Notes: generated by a model from the letters alone, not told the origin. Shown: positions 20,349 through 31,690, numbered from the stretch's first letter. The stretch is 64,000 nucleotides of DNA from Hysterangium stoloniferum (GCA_015178975.1 WHVD01000036.1:620001-684000); one strand, 5' to 3'. Made by a program: numbers and translations.

Positions 20349-23023
20349 TGTTAAAAAGTAGCCCCTATTATCATTGTTACTGTGGTCTGTTTACCACCTA
20401 TTACACCTGGATTTATAAGCATATTAGCCCTGGTGTACATATGTGTACCCCCGGGCTAATTTGCCCCCTTATTGCGTTGGGCCTCTTCCACGGATAATAC
20501 CGTGGATCTGGGGGAAAAAATCAATAAAAGTTAATAAAAATCAATACAACTAAGATAACAAAACGTTCCTTACTTTTACTACAACACTTTGTAGTCTCAA
20601 GACCGTGGGAGTCCTATCCTCAATCCTTCACTTGCCGTCACCTCCATCCGCTTACCGGCAACATCACCTCCCGTCGTCACGGCGCTGCCCTTCGGCAACG
20701 TTCCTGTGCGTCATACTGCTGCGCTCATCGTCAGTGACAATGAGCTCGTGCATCGCCTTCCTGGCCTCTCCAGAATGGCGCGCTCAGCGCATTTCGTGTT
20801 TCTATATTAGCTATTAGTTTAGACATAATATATACTTGACAACTAAACCAAATAAACCAAATAATGCTATTCTTTAAGTACTTCTAATAAAAACTATAAA
20901 TTCATGCTGAGCAGGAATTATCACGTTCCTCCACTTACTGGCAACATCACCTCCCGTCGTCATGGCGCTGCCCTTCACGAATGTTCCTACGCGCCATACT
21001 ACTGCGCTCGTCGTCAGTGACGATGAGCTCACGCCTCGCCTTCCTGGCCTCTCCAGAATGGCATACTCAACGCATTTCGTGTTTCTATATATTAGCTATC
21101 AGCTTAGACATAATATATACTTGACAACTAAACAAAATAAATCAAATAATGTTGTTCTTTAAGTACTTTCCTACGGGCCATACTACTGTGCTCGTCATCA
21201 CTGACAACAAGCTCACGCCTCGCCTTCCTGGCCTCTCCAGAATGGCGCACTCAACGCATTTCGTGTTTCTATATATTAGCTATCATTTTAGACATAATAT
21301 ATACTTGACAACTAAATGAAACAATGTTGTTCTTTAAGCACTTCTAATAAAGATTATAAATTCATGCTGAGCAGTTATTATATTATTTGAATTAAACTAG
21401 GTCTATTAAAATTATTCCATATGCAAAATGTGTTTTTTGTGGATATCATATTGCGAGGTATTGTCATGGTTCACTGAACCTTTCATTTACCCCTGAGTAT
21501 TATTCCTTTCTTTATAGGAAAAGTCACATAAATATTAACTTAACTTTATATACCAGTAATTACACCTGATATTTTTCACAGGAAGAAATGTTCATCCTAT
21601 TCTTCTCTTGTCGACCTATAATTTCAATGACTTTATTAGTGTACCTCTGCTCTTGATTGAATGTAACAAGTTATTCATTGAGTTTAATATGACCTGACAC
21701 TTTAGCAACATACAAAATTCAAGGCAAGAGTCCGGTGTAGACAATCATCACTATACTTACATATTTGACATGAGTCATCCAACAGTCTTACAGTCCTACT
21801 CTACTCACAGGGCACATTGATAGATACCAAATATATGCTCATTTCTAGATTTGGCATCTTTTATATATCACTGTGAGTGACTACTCACTTGTTAGTGAAG
21901 TACTTTATTGCATACCTTTTAGATTGGAATGTTTGGCTTATCATGTCATGGACTTACATATGTACCATACTGTGCTCAGTGAGCATAGCCATGTGAGAGC
22001 TCTTTGAATACATACCTCACAATATGATATCCACAAAAAACACATTTTGCATATGGAATAATTTTAGTAGACCTAGTTTAATTCAAATAATATAATAACT
22101 GCTCAGCATGCATTTATAATCTTTATTAGAAGTGCTTAAAGAACAACATTGTTTCATTTAGTTGTCAAGTATATATTATGTAGCTAATATATAGAAACAC
22201 GAAATACATTGAGTGCGCCATTCTGGAGAGGCCAGGAAGGCGAGGCGTGAGCTCGTCGTCACTGACGACGAGCGCAGTAGTATGGCGCGTAGTAACATTC
22301 GCGAAGGGCAGCGCCGTGACGACGGGAGGTGATGTTGCCAGTAAGTGGAGGAACGTGATAATTCCTGCTCAGCATGAATTTATAGTTTTTATTAGAAGTA
22401 CTTAAAGAATAGCATTATTTGGTTTATTTGGTTTAGTTGTCAAGTATATATTATGTCTAAACTAATAGCTAATATAGAAACACGAAATGCGCTGAGCACG
22501 CCATTCTGGAGAGGCCAGGAAGGCGATGCGCGAGCTCATTGTCACTGACGATGAGCGCAGCAGTATGACGCACAGGAATGTTGCCGAAGGGCAGCGCCGT
22601 GACGACGGGAGGTGATGTTGCCGGTAAGCGGATGGAGGTGACGGCAAGTGAAGGATTGAGGATAGGACTCCCACGGTCTTGAGACTACAAAGTGTTGTAG
22701 TAAAAGTAAGGAACGTTTTGTTATCTTAGTTGCATTGATTTTTATTAACTTTTATTGATTTTTTCCCCCAGATCCACGGTATTATCCGTGGAAGAGGCCC
22801 AACGCAATAAGGGGGCAAATTAGCCCGGGGGTACACATATGTACACCAGGGCTAATATGCTTATAAATCCAGGTGTAATAGGTGCTGTTTACACATTGTT
22901 AGTTTTTATAACTCCGCCCTAACCGAACTACATATTGTATATACATGAAATAAATAATCACTAAGTATGTGTCACATGATAAAAGAACAAAGGGAATATG
23001 TGCGGTGTCTTTGTTCCTCAACA
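20349..23023 (-). repeat. Copia 3' LTR, interrupted by the fold-back element
   Basis: The LTR consists of 20349-20394 and 22893-23023 (46 + 131 = 177 bp, the same length as the other LTR). The fold-back insert 20395-22884 and one 8-bp duplication lie between. The internal side next to 23023 is purine-rich on the coding strand, as expected for a polypurine tract. Confidence 0.9.
20395..22884. mobile_element. Fold-back (long inverted repeat) element, hAT-like target duplication
   Basis: The 2490-bp element starts CACCTATTACACCTGG and ends with its reverse complement, flanked by a perfect 8-bp duplication CTGTTTAC (20387-20394 and 22885-22892). Eight bases is the size used by hAT transposases. 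The arms are long: about 20395-21459 on the left and 22012-22884 on the right. Each has internal direct repeats of about 200-280 bp (cores near 20640-20880, 20940-21165 and 21170-21345; mirrored near 22080-22330 and 22370-22640), so the arms differ in copy number. The middle 552 bp (21460-22011) is AT-rich and encodes nothing recognisable. There is no transposase, so it is non-autonomous. Short frames such as 20605-20817 and its mirror 22462-22674 are repeat by-products. Confidence 0.85.
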
Positions 23024-23164
23024 CTCCTCCTCACCGCAGTACTCCTCCTGTCATTTGCACCTATTTTAAACCTAAAAAGCCTCAGAGACGTATAAATTGT
23101 GGGCTTTCCAATGCTTTAGTGAATATGTCTGCTAGATTATCTTTAGTATGAATGTATTTGAGTT

Positions 23165-24327
23165 TTAGCTCCTTAGACTCTGAGCATTCTCGTATAGAAT
23201 GGTATTTGATATCAATGTGCTTGACTCGATCATGTAGTAGTGGATCCTCTGAGAGACAAATGGCAGCATTGTTGTCACAATGAATTGTTGTTGGATTCTT
23301 GAAAGGTAGGTTGATGCCCTGGAAGACAGATCATAGCAGGAATTTTCTTTGGCTGCAGAAAAGGCAGCAATATATTTAGCTTCACAAGATGAGGCAGCAA
23401 CAGTCTTTTGTTTGCGAGCATTCCAGGATATGACACCAGAGCCAAGAGAGAATGCAAACCCCCCCACACTTCTACATGTGTCGAAACAGTTAACCCAATC
23501 AGAGTCACTGTAGCCCACCAGTTTTAAATCATCAGAGCCTCCAAGGTGAAGTTGCAGGGCACGAGTCCCCTTAAGATACTGGACAACATGGATGGCAGCA
23601 TTCCAGTGTTCATAGGAATAACAATCAAGGAACTGTGATAATTGTTGGACAGTATAGGAGATATCAGGGTGAGTTGAGATGGCAAGGTATAGGAGGGAGC
23701 CAACAAGGGAGCAGTAGGGAAGCCCGGAAAGGTTGTCCTTGTCATCTGCAGGAAGGGAAGACCTAATGACACGCCTTAGTTTGAGGCCAGGAACCATAGG
23801 GATAGAAAATGGAGTGGCATCAGTTTGGCCAAATTGAGAAACAAGACGATGAATAAGAGCAGTCTGGGACAATTTAACAGTATGATTCAGCCGGTCCCAT
23901 TCAACTGCTATGCCAACAACAAAGCAGACTGTCCCAAGATCAGAAATGGTCCAGACCTCTTTCATTTGCTGTTTAAACCTGTCATTTTCAGCTTTGGAAG
24001 ATGCAATGGTTAGAAAATCATCAACATGGACTGCAGTAATGACAGTTCCTAGTGGTGTATGACGGTAGTACTGTATATGCAAGATTCACTGGAGAGCTGA
24101 GTAAATCCCCAGCTCAACATTTTTTCATGCATTGTACGATTCCAGATACGACCTGCCTGCTTCATGCCATACAAACCACGGACAATTTTCCATACCCATG
24201 ACTCTTTTCCTGGCTCCTCAAAACCTTCTGGTTGGAACATATACTGGACCTCATCATTTGGGAGCAGACCATATAAGAAGGCAGTTTTAACATCAATTTG
24301 CTATGCATCCCATCCAAAGTGGGCTGC
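23165..24327 (-). pseudogene. Copia reverse transcriptase and RNase H part
   Basis: Motifs visible include HVDDFLTIA (active-site region, with H in the usual Y position), PYCSLVGSLLYLAISTHPDI, GYSDSDWVNCFDTCRSVGG and AASSCEAKYIAA of the RNase H. The pol region is interrupted at 24328 by the Tc1 element. Part of the fossil Copia element; the frame is broken. Confidence 0.85.
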
Positions 24328-24329
24328 TA

Positions 24330-25883
24330 CAGTGACTCAAAAAACCCTTCACATGTTTTGTACTTCAGACCTATATCCCTGATAACTCAAAGAATAAAAA
24401 TACAAAAATACCAAGAATATTTGTGAACATGCACTATCATATCTAGATTATGGAGGTATGATGCCATTACATAAGCTCCAAATATGGAAATATTACAAAT
24501 ATTTATATACAAGAGACTCATGCGAAGGGTTTTTTTGCTGGCAACTTTGATGACTATAATGCTTACAGTCATGTGACCTTGTTGATTGTTTACCTCCAAC
24601 TGGGTCATATTAACAAAATCATGTGATGTCACATGACCATGTTGTACTGGAGTATAAATATATGGTCTTTAGCAACCAGCAATGCTCCAATTCCCAAAAT
24701 GCACACTTTGTCTCTTGCCAGCCAGAATCATATCCTCTCATTGCTTGATGTTGGCCATTCAGCTAGCCACATTGCAGCTTTTACTGGTCATAGAATTTTC
24801 ACAGTCTCTAAGCTTCACTCTAAGCATTGTTCTCATCTCTCTAAGTCCATTGGTGGTCATCCCTCAAAGCTTTCCCCTACCAACATTCACTATGCACAGC
24901 ACCTCATCAGCTCTGGGAAGGCTGACACTGCTGTTGATGTGTCCAAAGCTCTTAGGAGTGTCACCAACCAGTTAATCTGCACCCAAACTGTGTACAATAG
25001 TTTTAATATGGTTGGGAATGCCTCAATAACCCTTCTAATGTTTGGTACTTCAGATTTACATACCTGATAACTCAGAGAATAAAAATGCAGAAATATCAAA
25101 GATATTTGTGAATATGCTCTATCATATCTATATTATGGAAATACTACAAATATTTATATATAGAAGACTCATTGGAAGGGATTTTTTGTGAGGTTTGGAG
25201 AAGGATTTGTGATGTTATGGGCTACATGCTGTGGGAAGGACCTGGGTATTCTTTCAAGATAGATGAGAGAATGGATGGGGACCTTTATCTTAAGATTATA
25301 GAGAAGGACCTTCAAGCCAGCTTCAGCTATTATAGAAAATATGTGGGTGATGTCATCTTTCAGCAAGATTATGACCTTGAACATACCTGCAAGAAGGCCC
25401 AGACTTGGTTTCAAGATAATGATTTCAAGGTTCTCCAATGGCCAGCACAGTCTCCAGACCTCAACCCCATTGAACACTTGTGGGACTATGAAAAGAGGAG
25501 GCTAAGGGATACTGGTATTGTGGGAGAGGGTGGAGGAGGAGTGGAACAAGATTGATGCAGAGGTGTGTCAGAATTTGATTGAGAGTATGCCTAGGAGGGT
25601 TGTAGCTGTGTTGAAGGCAAAGGGTGGCTATACTAAGTACTAAATATAAGTAGTTTTGTGGGTCAGAGTGGTCAGCAAAAAAACCCTTCACATGAGTCTC
25701 TTGTATGTAAATATTTGTAATATTTCCATATTTGGAGTTTATGTAATGGCATCATACTTCCATATTCTAGATATGATAGAGCATATTCACAAATATGTTT
25801 GATATTGTTGCATTTTTATTCTTTGAGTTATCAGGGATATAAGTCTGAAGGGTGAAACATGCGAAAGGTTGTTTGAGTCACTG
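24330..25883 (+). mobile_element. Tc1/mariner element inside Copia pol
   Basis: The 1554-bp element is bounded by TA (24328-24329 and 25884-25885) and long inverted ends starting CAGTGACTCAAA. The inverted similarity continues for about 200 bp. On the plus strand it encodes an N-terminal helix-turn-helix part (24633-25030; LSLASQNHILSLLDVGHSAS) and a C-terminal DDE part (25172-25555; DGDLYLKIIEKDL, IFQQD, SPDLNPIEHLW). Between them, about 25034-25190, lies a segment resembling the terminal repeat again instead of the central transposase, including the first catalytic Asp region. So it is internally rearranged and inactive. Confidence 0.88.
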
Positions 25884-25885
25884 TA

Positions 25886-28039
25886 TGTGTAGAAGAAGGC
25901 ACCAGGATTCCATTCGAGCAGTAGGTGAGGTAGTTTTATCATAATCATGCCCATAGACTTGTTCAAAACCCTTGAAAACAAGCCTGGTTTTTCGATGGAT
26001 CACCTCCCCCATGGCATCCCGTTTGACATGGAATACTGGTTTTCCTTTATGGATTTTAGTACCAGTGGGGACTTCAGAACTTGGTACTAATTCATACACC
26101 CCCATATCCCGTAAGGACTGAAGTTCTTCCTGGTAACTAATATGCCAGGCTTCTCCATGGGGAGAACTACGAGCCTCTTCCCATGTGAGGGGGGCTGCCT
26201 CATATGGTGCAGATCCATCACATGTAGGAATATTTGAGATTGCAGCCAGGATATCAGCATCAACAGTATCAACTGGTGGGAGGGGATTGTTATGTAGCTG
26301 TAGAAGGTCAAGACGGTGTTGCTCCTGTTGTGCACGAACACATGTTGCACTTGCAATTGAGTCTTGAACAGCTGTTTCAAGCCGAGAGGGAAGGTCAGGA
26401 ATACGTGTGGCAAGGCGAGAAGAATGGTGAGTGTCATCCCCAGTTGGGAGAAGAACTGGATTAGCAACAATAGGCTCAGTGGTTATAGGAGTAGCATCAG
26501 ATTGTGTTGGTGCAAGAGGCAAAATTGGTTGAGGTGTAGTGATAATGGGATCAGGATCATCAATAGGGGATGGTAAAGTGATCACAGGCAAAGTGGGATT
26601 AGGTGCAGGTAGTGGATGCTTGGGGGTGTTGGAGGGAGGCAAGTGAGGATGGCCTTCATGACTTTCAAGGAATTTAACATGGTAGGAGATATAGATCTGG
26701 TTAGATTTGCGGTCATAGCATCGATAAGCTTTCATATTGGGCTCATATCCAAGAAGGATGCATTCTATAGAGCACTCATAAATTTTGGGATTATGTTTAC
26801 TAAGAATGAGGACAAAGGCACAGCATCCAGCCTCCCACAAGTAAGAGAGATCTGGAGTGCGGCCATGCCAGAGTTCCCAAGGAGTCTTACCATGCAGTTG
26901 GTGTGTTGTAGTTTTTGCATGTAGGTAGAACTCCTCCCAAAACTGGGGAGGCAGACCTGCATATATCCGCATAGTACGGGCCTTGCCCATCAGTGTCCGG
27001 TGCAGACGTTCAACACAACCTATATGTGCAGAGGAATAAGGTGCAGTAAATTGGTGCATAGTACCTCGAGATTCCAACCACTGCCTCATTTGATTAGTTT
27101 TCAATTCCCCATTGTCTGTCCTATAAGTACCAATTTTCAGACCAGTCTCTACTTCACGGGCAAGCTCCCAAGTCTGCAATGAAGAGAAAGCATCACTCTT
27201 GCTTTTGAGAGGAATGGACCAGGGGTGGCTTGAATAATCATCAACAATGTTCATTATATACAATGATCCTGTGTGGGATGCCACATCATTAGGGCCTGCC
27301 AGATCCACCCAGACTTTCTCTAAATGCCTCGTGGCTTTATGCCCATCCCCCTGTGCTCGGACTTTTGGTACAGAATTTTTGTCTGTTTTCCAAGAATGCA
27401 AAAGTCACATTTTGGAGGATGCTGGCGAATGGATGCTGGCATACCTTTGATAATACCATTGTTGATCATATCTGTAATAGACTGGTAATTGGTATGACCT
27501 AGGTGTCGATGCCAAGTAGCTAGGTCTGGAGCCCCATGGGTGAAAAGAGCATGTACCGCTATGGCAGATTGGATTGATAGTGAGTACAGGTTCTTGTATG
27601 ACAATAGGGATCCAGATGCAATGGTTGCACCAGAGGAGTTTGTGAGCCAGCATGAAGACTCACTAAAGTGTGCAATAACCTTTGAGTCTCTAGTGATGCA
27701 CTGGACAGAGACAAGCCAAACAGATACAGTGGGAATATAGAGAACATCATGAAGAACTATATGGGCCTCCCTGCCAATGCAGAGGTGGACATCCCCTATG
27801 CCAATGGCTGTGACTGATGACCCCCCAAGGCCCTTAACAGAATGTGGGTGGATAGGCTGCAAGGACTTGAAATCATTGTGGTCAGGTGTGATATGAACAC
27901 TTGCACCCATGTCCAACCAAAAAGGATGTGTGTCACAGGAGAGGGGTGTGGCAGTGGCCTGAGATAGAGGGCAAATGGCAGATGCAGTGAGAGCGGTCAT
28001 GTCCACTGGTTGTGTTTGTGTTGTCCAATCGACTGTCAC
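25886..28039 (-). pseudogene. Copia protease-integrase and start of RT
   Basis: The protease site FWLDMGASVHITPD and GSSVTAIGIGDV precede the GAG-pre-integrase region (WHRHLGHTNYQSI, CDFCILGK). Then comes the integrase core with VWVDLAGP, YRTDNGELKT and a CVERLHRTLMGKARTM block holding the third acidic residue, a Pro-rich linker, and the start of the reverse transcriptase (TWEEARSSPHGEAW, KTRLVFKGFEQ). A clear Copia order (integrase before RT). Fossil; frame broken. Confidence 0.88.
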
Positions 28040-28401
28040 ATGTAGGCCATCCTCCAGGGTGATCCAGCCAGTGTATTATATTGTATCAGATAGGGAGATA
28101 GGAGTAGAGGGGTTCACAATGGCCACACCAGTGAATGCTGGGTTGGATGGAAGGGGTGTGTCCATGTATGCAGTGAAGACCTGTCCATCCGCTCCTTTAA
28201 TACTGACGGGGAATTTCCCTGTAGGTGAGGAGGTGGTACCCCCAGACTTCTTACTGTCTTGGTCCTTGCCCCTGGCTGCCTTGGATTCCTCAATCAAGCA
28301 GCACACTTGGTGTCCAACTCAAGGATACACTGTTCGTTTTCGAGACGGGTGAGAATGCGGGAGGATGGATATGGGGTGGAGGTGGAGGACTCCGATAAGT
28401 C

Positions 28402-28990
28402 TCAAGTGATCATAGAATGCAGGCGAGGAAAGTCGGTGAGCGAGTTGAGTAGTGCAATACACTTGAATAAATCCTCGGTAAGCTGTCCCATCTCGAATGC
28501 ATGAGAGATAGCTTTACAGATTTGAGATGCAGTGGTGGATAAAGAGGTGGATTTGGAGCATTGGAGTGTAAGAGCCTCCTGGATCAATTGGACCTGATGA
28601 ATTGGGCCTTCAGTACGATGACGAATCAAGAGTGTATCCCAGCAGGACTGAGCACCTTGTAAAGGCTCAGCGAAGTCCCACTCAGTCCTCGAAAGAGTTG
28701 AGAGGATCAGTGCATGAGCAAGAGTGTTGTTGGAATGCCAATTGTGGACGGCAATAGGGTCGGAAGGATCGGGGGAAAGGGTGGTACCAAGGGCGTAAGA
28801 AAGGAAACCAGTGATGGTGAGTTAATGTTTGGCATTATGATACCACTCGGTGTAATTGCCCTCGGCTTTGTTGAGCTTGGTTTCTGTGTAAGTGATAGAT
28901 GTTTGCAGGAGAGGGACTGATGGGACATAAGAAGCCGACAACATTGCGGGCAGTGATTAGGTGGGGATGCCAGGAAGAAAAGTGGCAAAA
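28402..28990 (-). pseudogene. Copia gag part
   Basis: The minus-strand segment reads with peptides of the Copia gag type (HNWHSNNTLAHALILSTLS, WDFAEPLQGAQSCWDTL and LIRHRTEGPIHQVQLIQEAL). The nucleic-acid-binding tail leads towards the protease near 28.0-28.3 kb. It lies next to the 5' LTR. Fossil; frame broken. Confidence 0.7.
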
Positions 28991-29042
28991 TGGAAAAAAA
29001 ATGGATGTAGTAGAGGGACTTTAAAGCAATAGGCCTATAACC

Positions 29043-29219
29043 TGTTAAAAAGTAGCCCCTATTATCATTGTTACTGTGGTCTGTTTACACATTGTTAGTT
29101 TTTATAACTCCACCCTAACCGAACTACATATTGTATATACATGAAATAAATAATCACTAAGTATGTGTCACGTGATAAAAGAACAAAGGGAATATGTGCG
29201 GTGTCTTTGTTCCTCAACA
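29043..29219 (-). repeat. Copia 5' LTR
   Basis: A 177-bp LTR, TGTTAAAAAG to CTCAACA, intact and without insertion. It is identical to the other LTR except at two sites (CACCC/CGCCC and CACGTG/CACATG). CTCAG follows at 29220-29224. Confidence 0.92.
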
Positions 29220-29224
29220 CTCAG

Positions 29225-31000
29225 GGATACCACTCCAACCCTAGGTCGGTCTAACCCTTGAACTATAATGAAGCCATGAGGCTTAATATTCATAAAATCT
29301 TATCAACCCTTAAATGCTTTCATGATGTTGGCGATCTCTGGCCATCATCCTGCATCAAAGGTAAGTCTCCTTTCAACCAATGCCATAGTAGCAATAACAT
29401 GCCTTTAGCATCTATCTATCCAAGGTGGCCAGGATGGATACCATTGACCAACCTATCGTTCACTGTCAGTTCATCCTGCTACTGTTTCTATAACCACACT
29501 GAACCCTAAACCCTAATATCAGTGTCCCTCTCTCCACCGTCCTTTTCTCAGTGCTAAACAGATTACATGTAAACTTGGGTTGATCACTCATGATCAATTG
29601 ACCAGCCAAGTCCAATATCATCCTTTCCCTTGTTAAAATGATGTTTCTACAGCTCTAAGCCACTTCACTGTGACCTTGGAAAATGTCCCAGTGAATTTGA
29701 AATGGAAATTAATGAGAAGAAGGCACTATGCACAATTATTCAGTTTAGCTACCTTTGATGAACCAGGTTCTTTCACCTTGTTGATGGTATTGATTAACTT
29801 GCAGTGGAGTGTGTGGCTGGGCAGCTCTGAAGGAACCGAAAAGTACAGCCAAGAGCCATTTGTACAGGACATGTTAGAGCTATGGACATGGTCACCTCGT
29901 CATTTTCCCATCTTATATGGGAAGTGGACTCTACCCTCTTAAATTATTTCCAACAAATGAATGAATCACTAGCCCACCCATTTGCAGCTCGATATGAGAC
30001 AGACCTAAACTTCTCAGTCAGATCAAGATTGTTCCTTAATATGTTACTAGGCAGCCCAATCCTGCAAAAGCAGAAGGGCAACAAAGCTGCCATTGGAAGT
30101 GGTGACCTCAGGGTGGTCAGGAAGACATCACCTATAACTGTTACGACCATGTTGCAACCTGACAGTCCCCAAGGTTATTGCCACCTATTGACATTTTAAG
30201 TTATCAATCAGGTCATTGCATTGGAAACCGTCAGTTGCCCGACACTGACATATGCTTTCATGGTGATCAAACCCCATTTACACCCCCATCAAAATATACT
30301 CATACTGTCTGGTTATACTCTGATACATCCCTTTGTATTATGATGATCCGTTCTACTCTATGTTTCACATATACCCATATATACTTGTAATCCTTGGACT
30401 ATTTCCTGTTCTCATAATCCCACTCTTGGTTAATCACAGCCTCCAAACTTATCGTAACCTTCCCATTCCTAGTAAAGTTTATTTGTCAAATAATGTTTCT
30501 GCTCTTCCCTTAGTTAGTATTTTCTAGATGCCGATAACTTGTATATGAACCCGCTGTAGTTGTAGTTACTAGGCAATCAGAATATCAACTCAGAACACCC
30601 ACTTACATCTCCATTGACTTTACACTAAGTATCCTGCTCCCCACCTTCTTGTGCACTTGCCCACTCTCAGTCCCCAACCCCCTTGGCCCGACACTTGACT
30701 TATCCTTCAGTCCCGATCAGCAACTCACCATGAGGAACTCATTAGGACTAGTCTTCACCCATCTGAAATTTAAGGACACCCAATGGTTACTTGTGAGGGC
30801 GCAGCACATAAGCTGAAGCTAAGTCCTTCCAATCGGTCCCCATTGGCCTACCGACATTAGTCAGTTTTCAGTTCTTAACAATAATCTTATAATGATCTGG
30901 AAGGTATCCTTGTTTGATAATGAAGCCATCAAGGAGATTTTTGTATGCAACCTCAGATATTACATGTCTACCTTACCAAAATTTTGGATCTGTTCTATTG
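29225..31000 (+). pseudogene. Unknown multi-exon gene, broken, split by a solo LTR
   Basis: The first about 25 bp continue the host exon of 20.1-20.35 kb. From 29258 another reading appears: NEAMRLNIHKILSTLKCFHD then VGDLWPSSCIK before a donor GTAAGT at 29361; VARMDTIDQPIVHC after an acceptor at 29424; NVPVNLKWKLMRRRHYAQLF and GSFTLLMVLINLQWSVWLGS at 29680-29830; HPFAARYETDLNFSVRSRLF and GSGDLRVVRKTSPIT up to the LTR; and IWKVSLFDNEAIKEIFVCNL then RYYMSTLPKFW after it (30890-30990). The pieces change frame at least twice. I do not recognise the family; it may be a transposon-associated gene. Confidence 0.5.
30139..30880 (+). repeat. Solo LTR of the Ty3/Gypsy family seen at 54-63 kb
   Basis: The 742-bp segment TGTTACGACC..CTTAACA is related to the LTR of the chromovirus at 54.2-63.0 kb, in opposite orientation to that element. 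Flanks ATAAC and ATAAT look like a slightly decayed 5-bp target duplication. Divergence from the 61.6-kb copy is considerable (roughly a fifth to a quarter by eye), so it is an older insertion. It interrupts the unknown gene at 29.2-31.0 kb. Confidence 0.8.
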
Positions 31001-31385
31001 GGTAAAGATGCAAGTACTGGGATGCTGATGCCTACAGACTGCTGGTCCCCCTCCCCCCCATGTAGTTGCTCAATTCCTGGAATGATTAAGTTTTTCAGGT
31101 GGACACAAGAAGTGGTTCTAACTGGCACATTTACTAGAGGGCTCAATGTGGCGAAGAAACTTTTGAATCTAAAACCTGTATGCTCACAGGATATGTTCCC
31201 ATAGTCTGTCTGTTTGTAATTCTGCCACATCACCCATTCACTTAGGTCAGAGTCGTGCCATATGCTTGTTATGACATCTGTCCAGCATAGGTTTCCCACC
31301 ATAACTCTTTATGTTGCTGTTATCTGTCCACAAGTCACTGATGTGACATGAATCCATACTTATTCATAAAATGTAGACAAGTTAA

Positions 31386-31461
31386 TGGCCAGACTGGGAA
31401 TTGAACCCAGGGTCTTTCACATATATGTATAGTAAGGATGTTACTACTACACCACCTGACC
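31386..31461 (-). tRNA. tRNA-like sequence (decayed tRNA or SINE head)
   Basis: Read on the minus strand this 76-nt segment has a 7-bp acceptor stem with two G-U pairs (GGTCAGG with TCTGGCC) and discriminator A. It also has a box-A-like GGTGGTGTAGTAGT and a perfect T arm CTGGG-TTCAATT-CCCAG (box B GGTTCAATTCC). A weak 4-bp D stem is possible. The anticodon region is abnormal: a mismatched stem CTTAC/GTGAAAG around a 13-nt loop, so no anticodon can be named. A degenerate tRNA gene or the Pol III promoter head of a SINE fits best. Confidence 0.4.
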
Positions 31462-31574
31462 TTATGTAGGTCCCATGTTACACTGTATTCAAGGACATAA
31501 CCTCAAGTGCCTTCCGTATTAAATTATATATGTACACACTGAACTCAGAGCTGTATACAATATATGTGTAGAAC

Positions 31575-31690
31575 AGTGGTTGGCATTGCAGTGATTCACA
31601 AAATGCTTCCAATGTTTGGCAGTGTCAACATACATACTGTACATATATATCTTATAACTCAATTAACTCAATAGAGAAAATATGTTTGGT
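31575..31690. repeat. Solitary Tc1 end fragment
   Basis: The sequence CAGTGATTCACAAAATGC.. followed by a TTTGGCAGT..CAACATACATAC pattern is a diverged form of the end of the Tc1 element at 36387 (CAGTGACTCACAAAAATG..). No partner end or transposase follows directly. Confidence 0.5.

Larger units (their letters stand above)
20349..29219 (-). mobile_element. Ty1/Copia LTR retrotransposon with two nested insertions
   Basis: A fossil Copia element coded on the minus strand, bounded by 177-bp LTRs (TGTTAAAAAG..CTCAACA) and a 5-bp target duplication CTCAG (20344-20348 and 29220-29224). The two LTRs differ at only two positions after removing the nested insert, so insertion is recent. Parts in order on the minus strand: gag, protease, integrase, reverse transcriptase, RNase H, then a purine-rich tract next to the 3' LTR. 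It is broken: its frame lies in several pieces and it carries a fold-back element in the 3' LTR and a Tc1 element in pol. It sits in a host exon. Confidence 0.9.

Noticed and set aside
20605-20817. 70-codon open frame, repeated in mirror image at 22462-22674
   Set aside because: Both copies lie in the inverted arms of the fold-back element and carry no motif; a by-product of the repeat.
26185-26576. Plus-strand frames across the Copia linker
   Set aside because: Antisense to the integrase-RT coding region.
29500-29516. AACCCTAAACCCTAA, telomere-like
   Set aside because: Only two units, inside broken gene sequence; not a telomere or an interstitial telomeric array.
31200-31330. Search for further tRNA genes by box B words
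   Set aside because: Only the sequence at 31386-31461 has both boxes and a closing acceptor stem; other GTTCGA-like words in the window lie in coding sequence or lack a partner.
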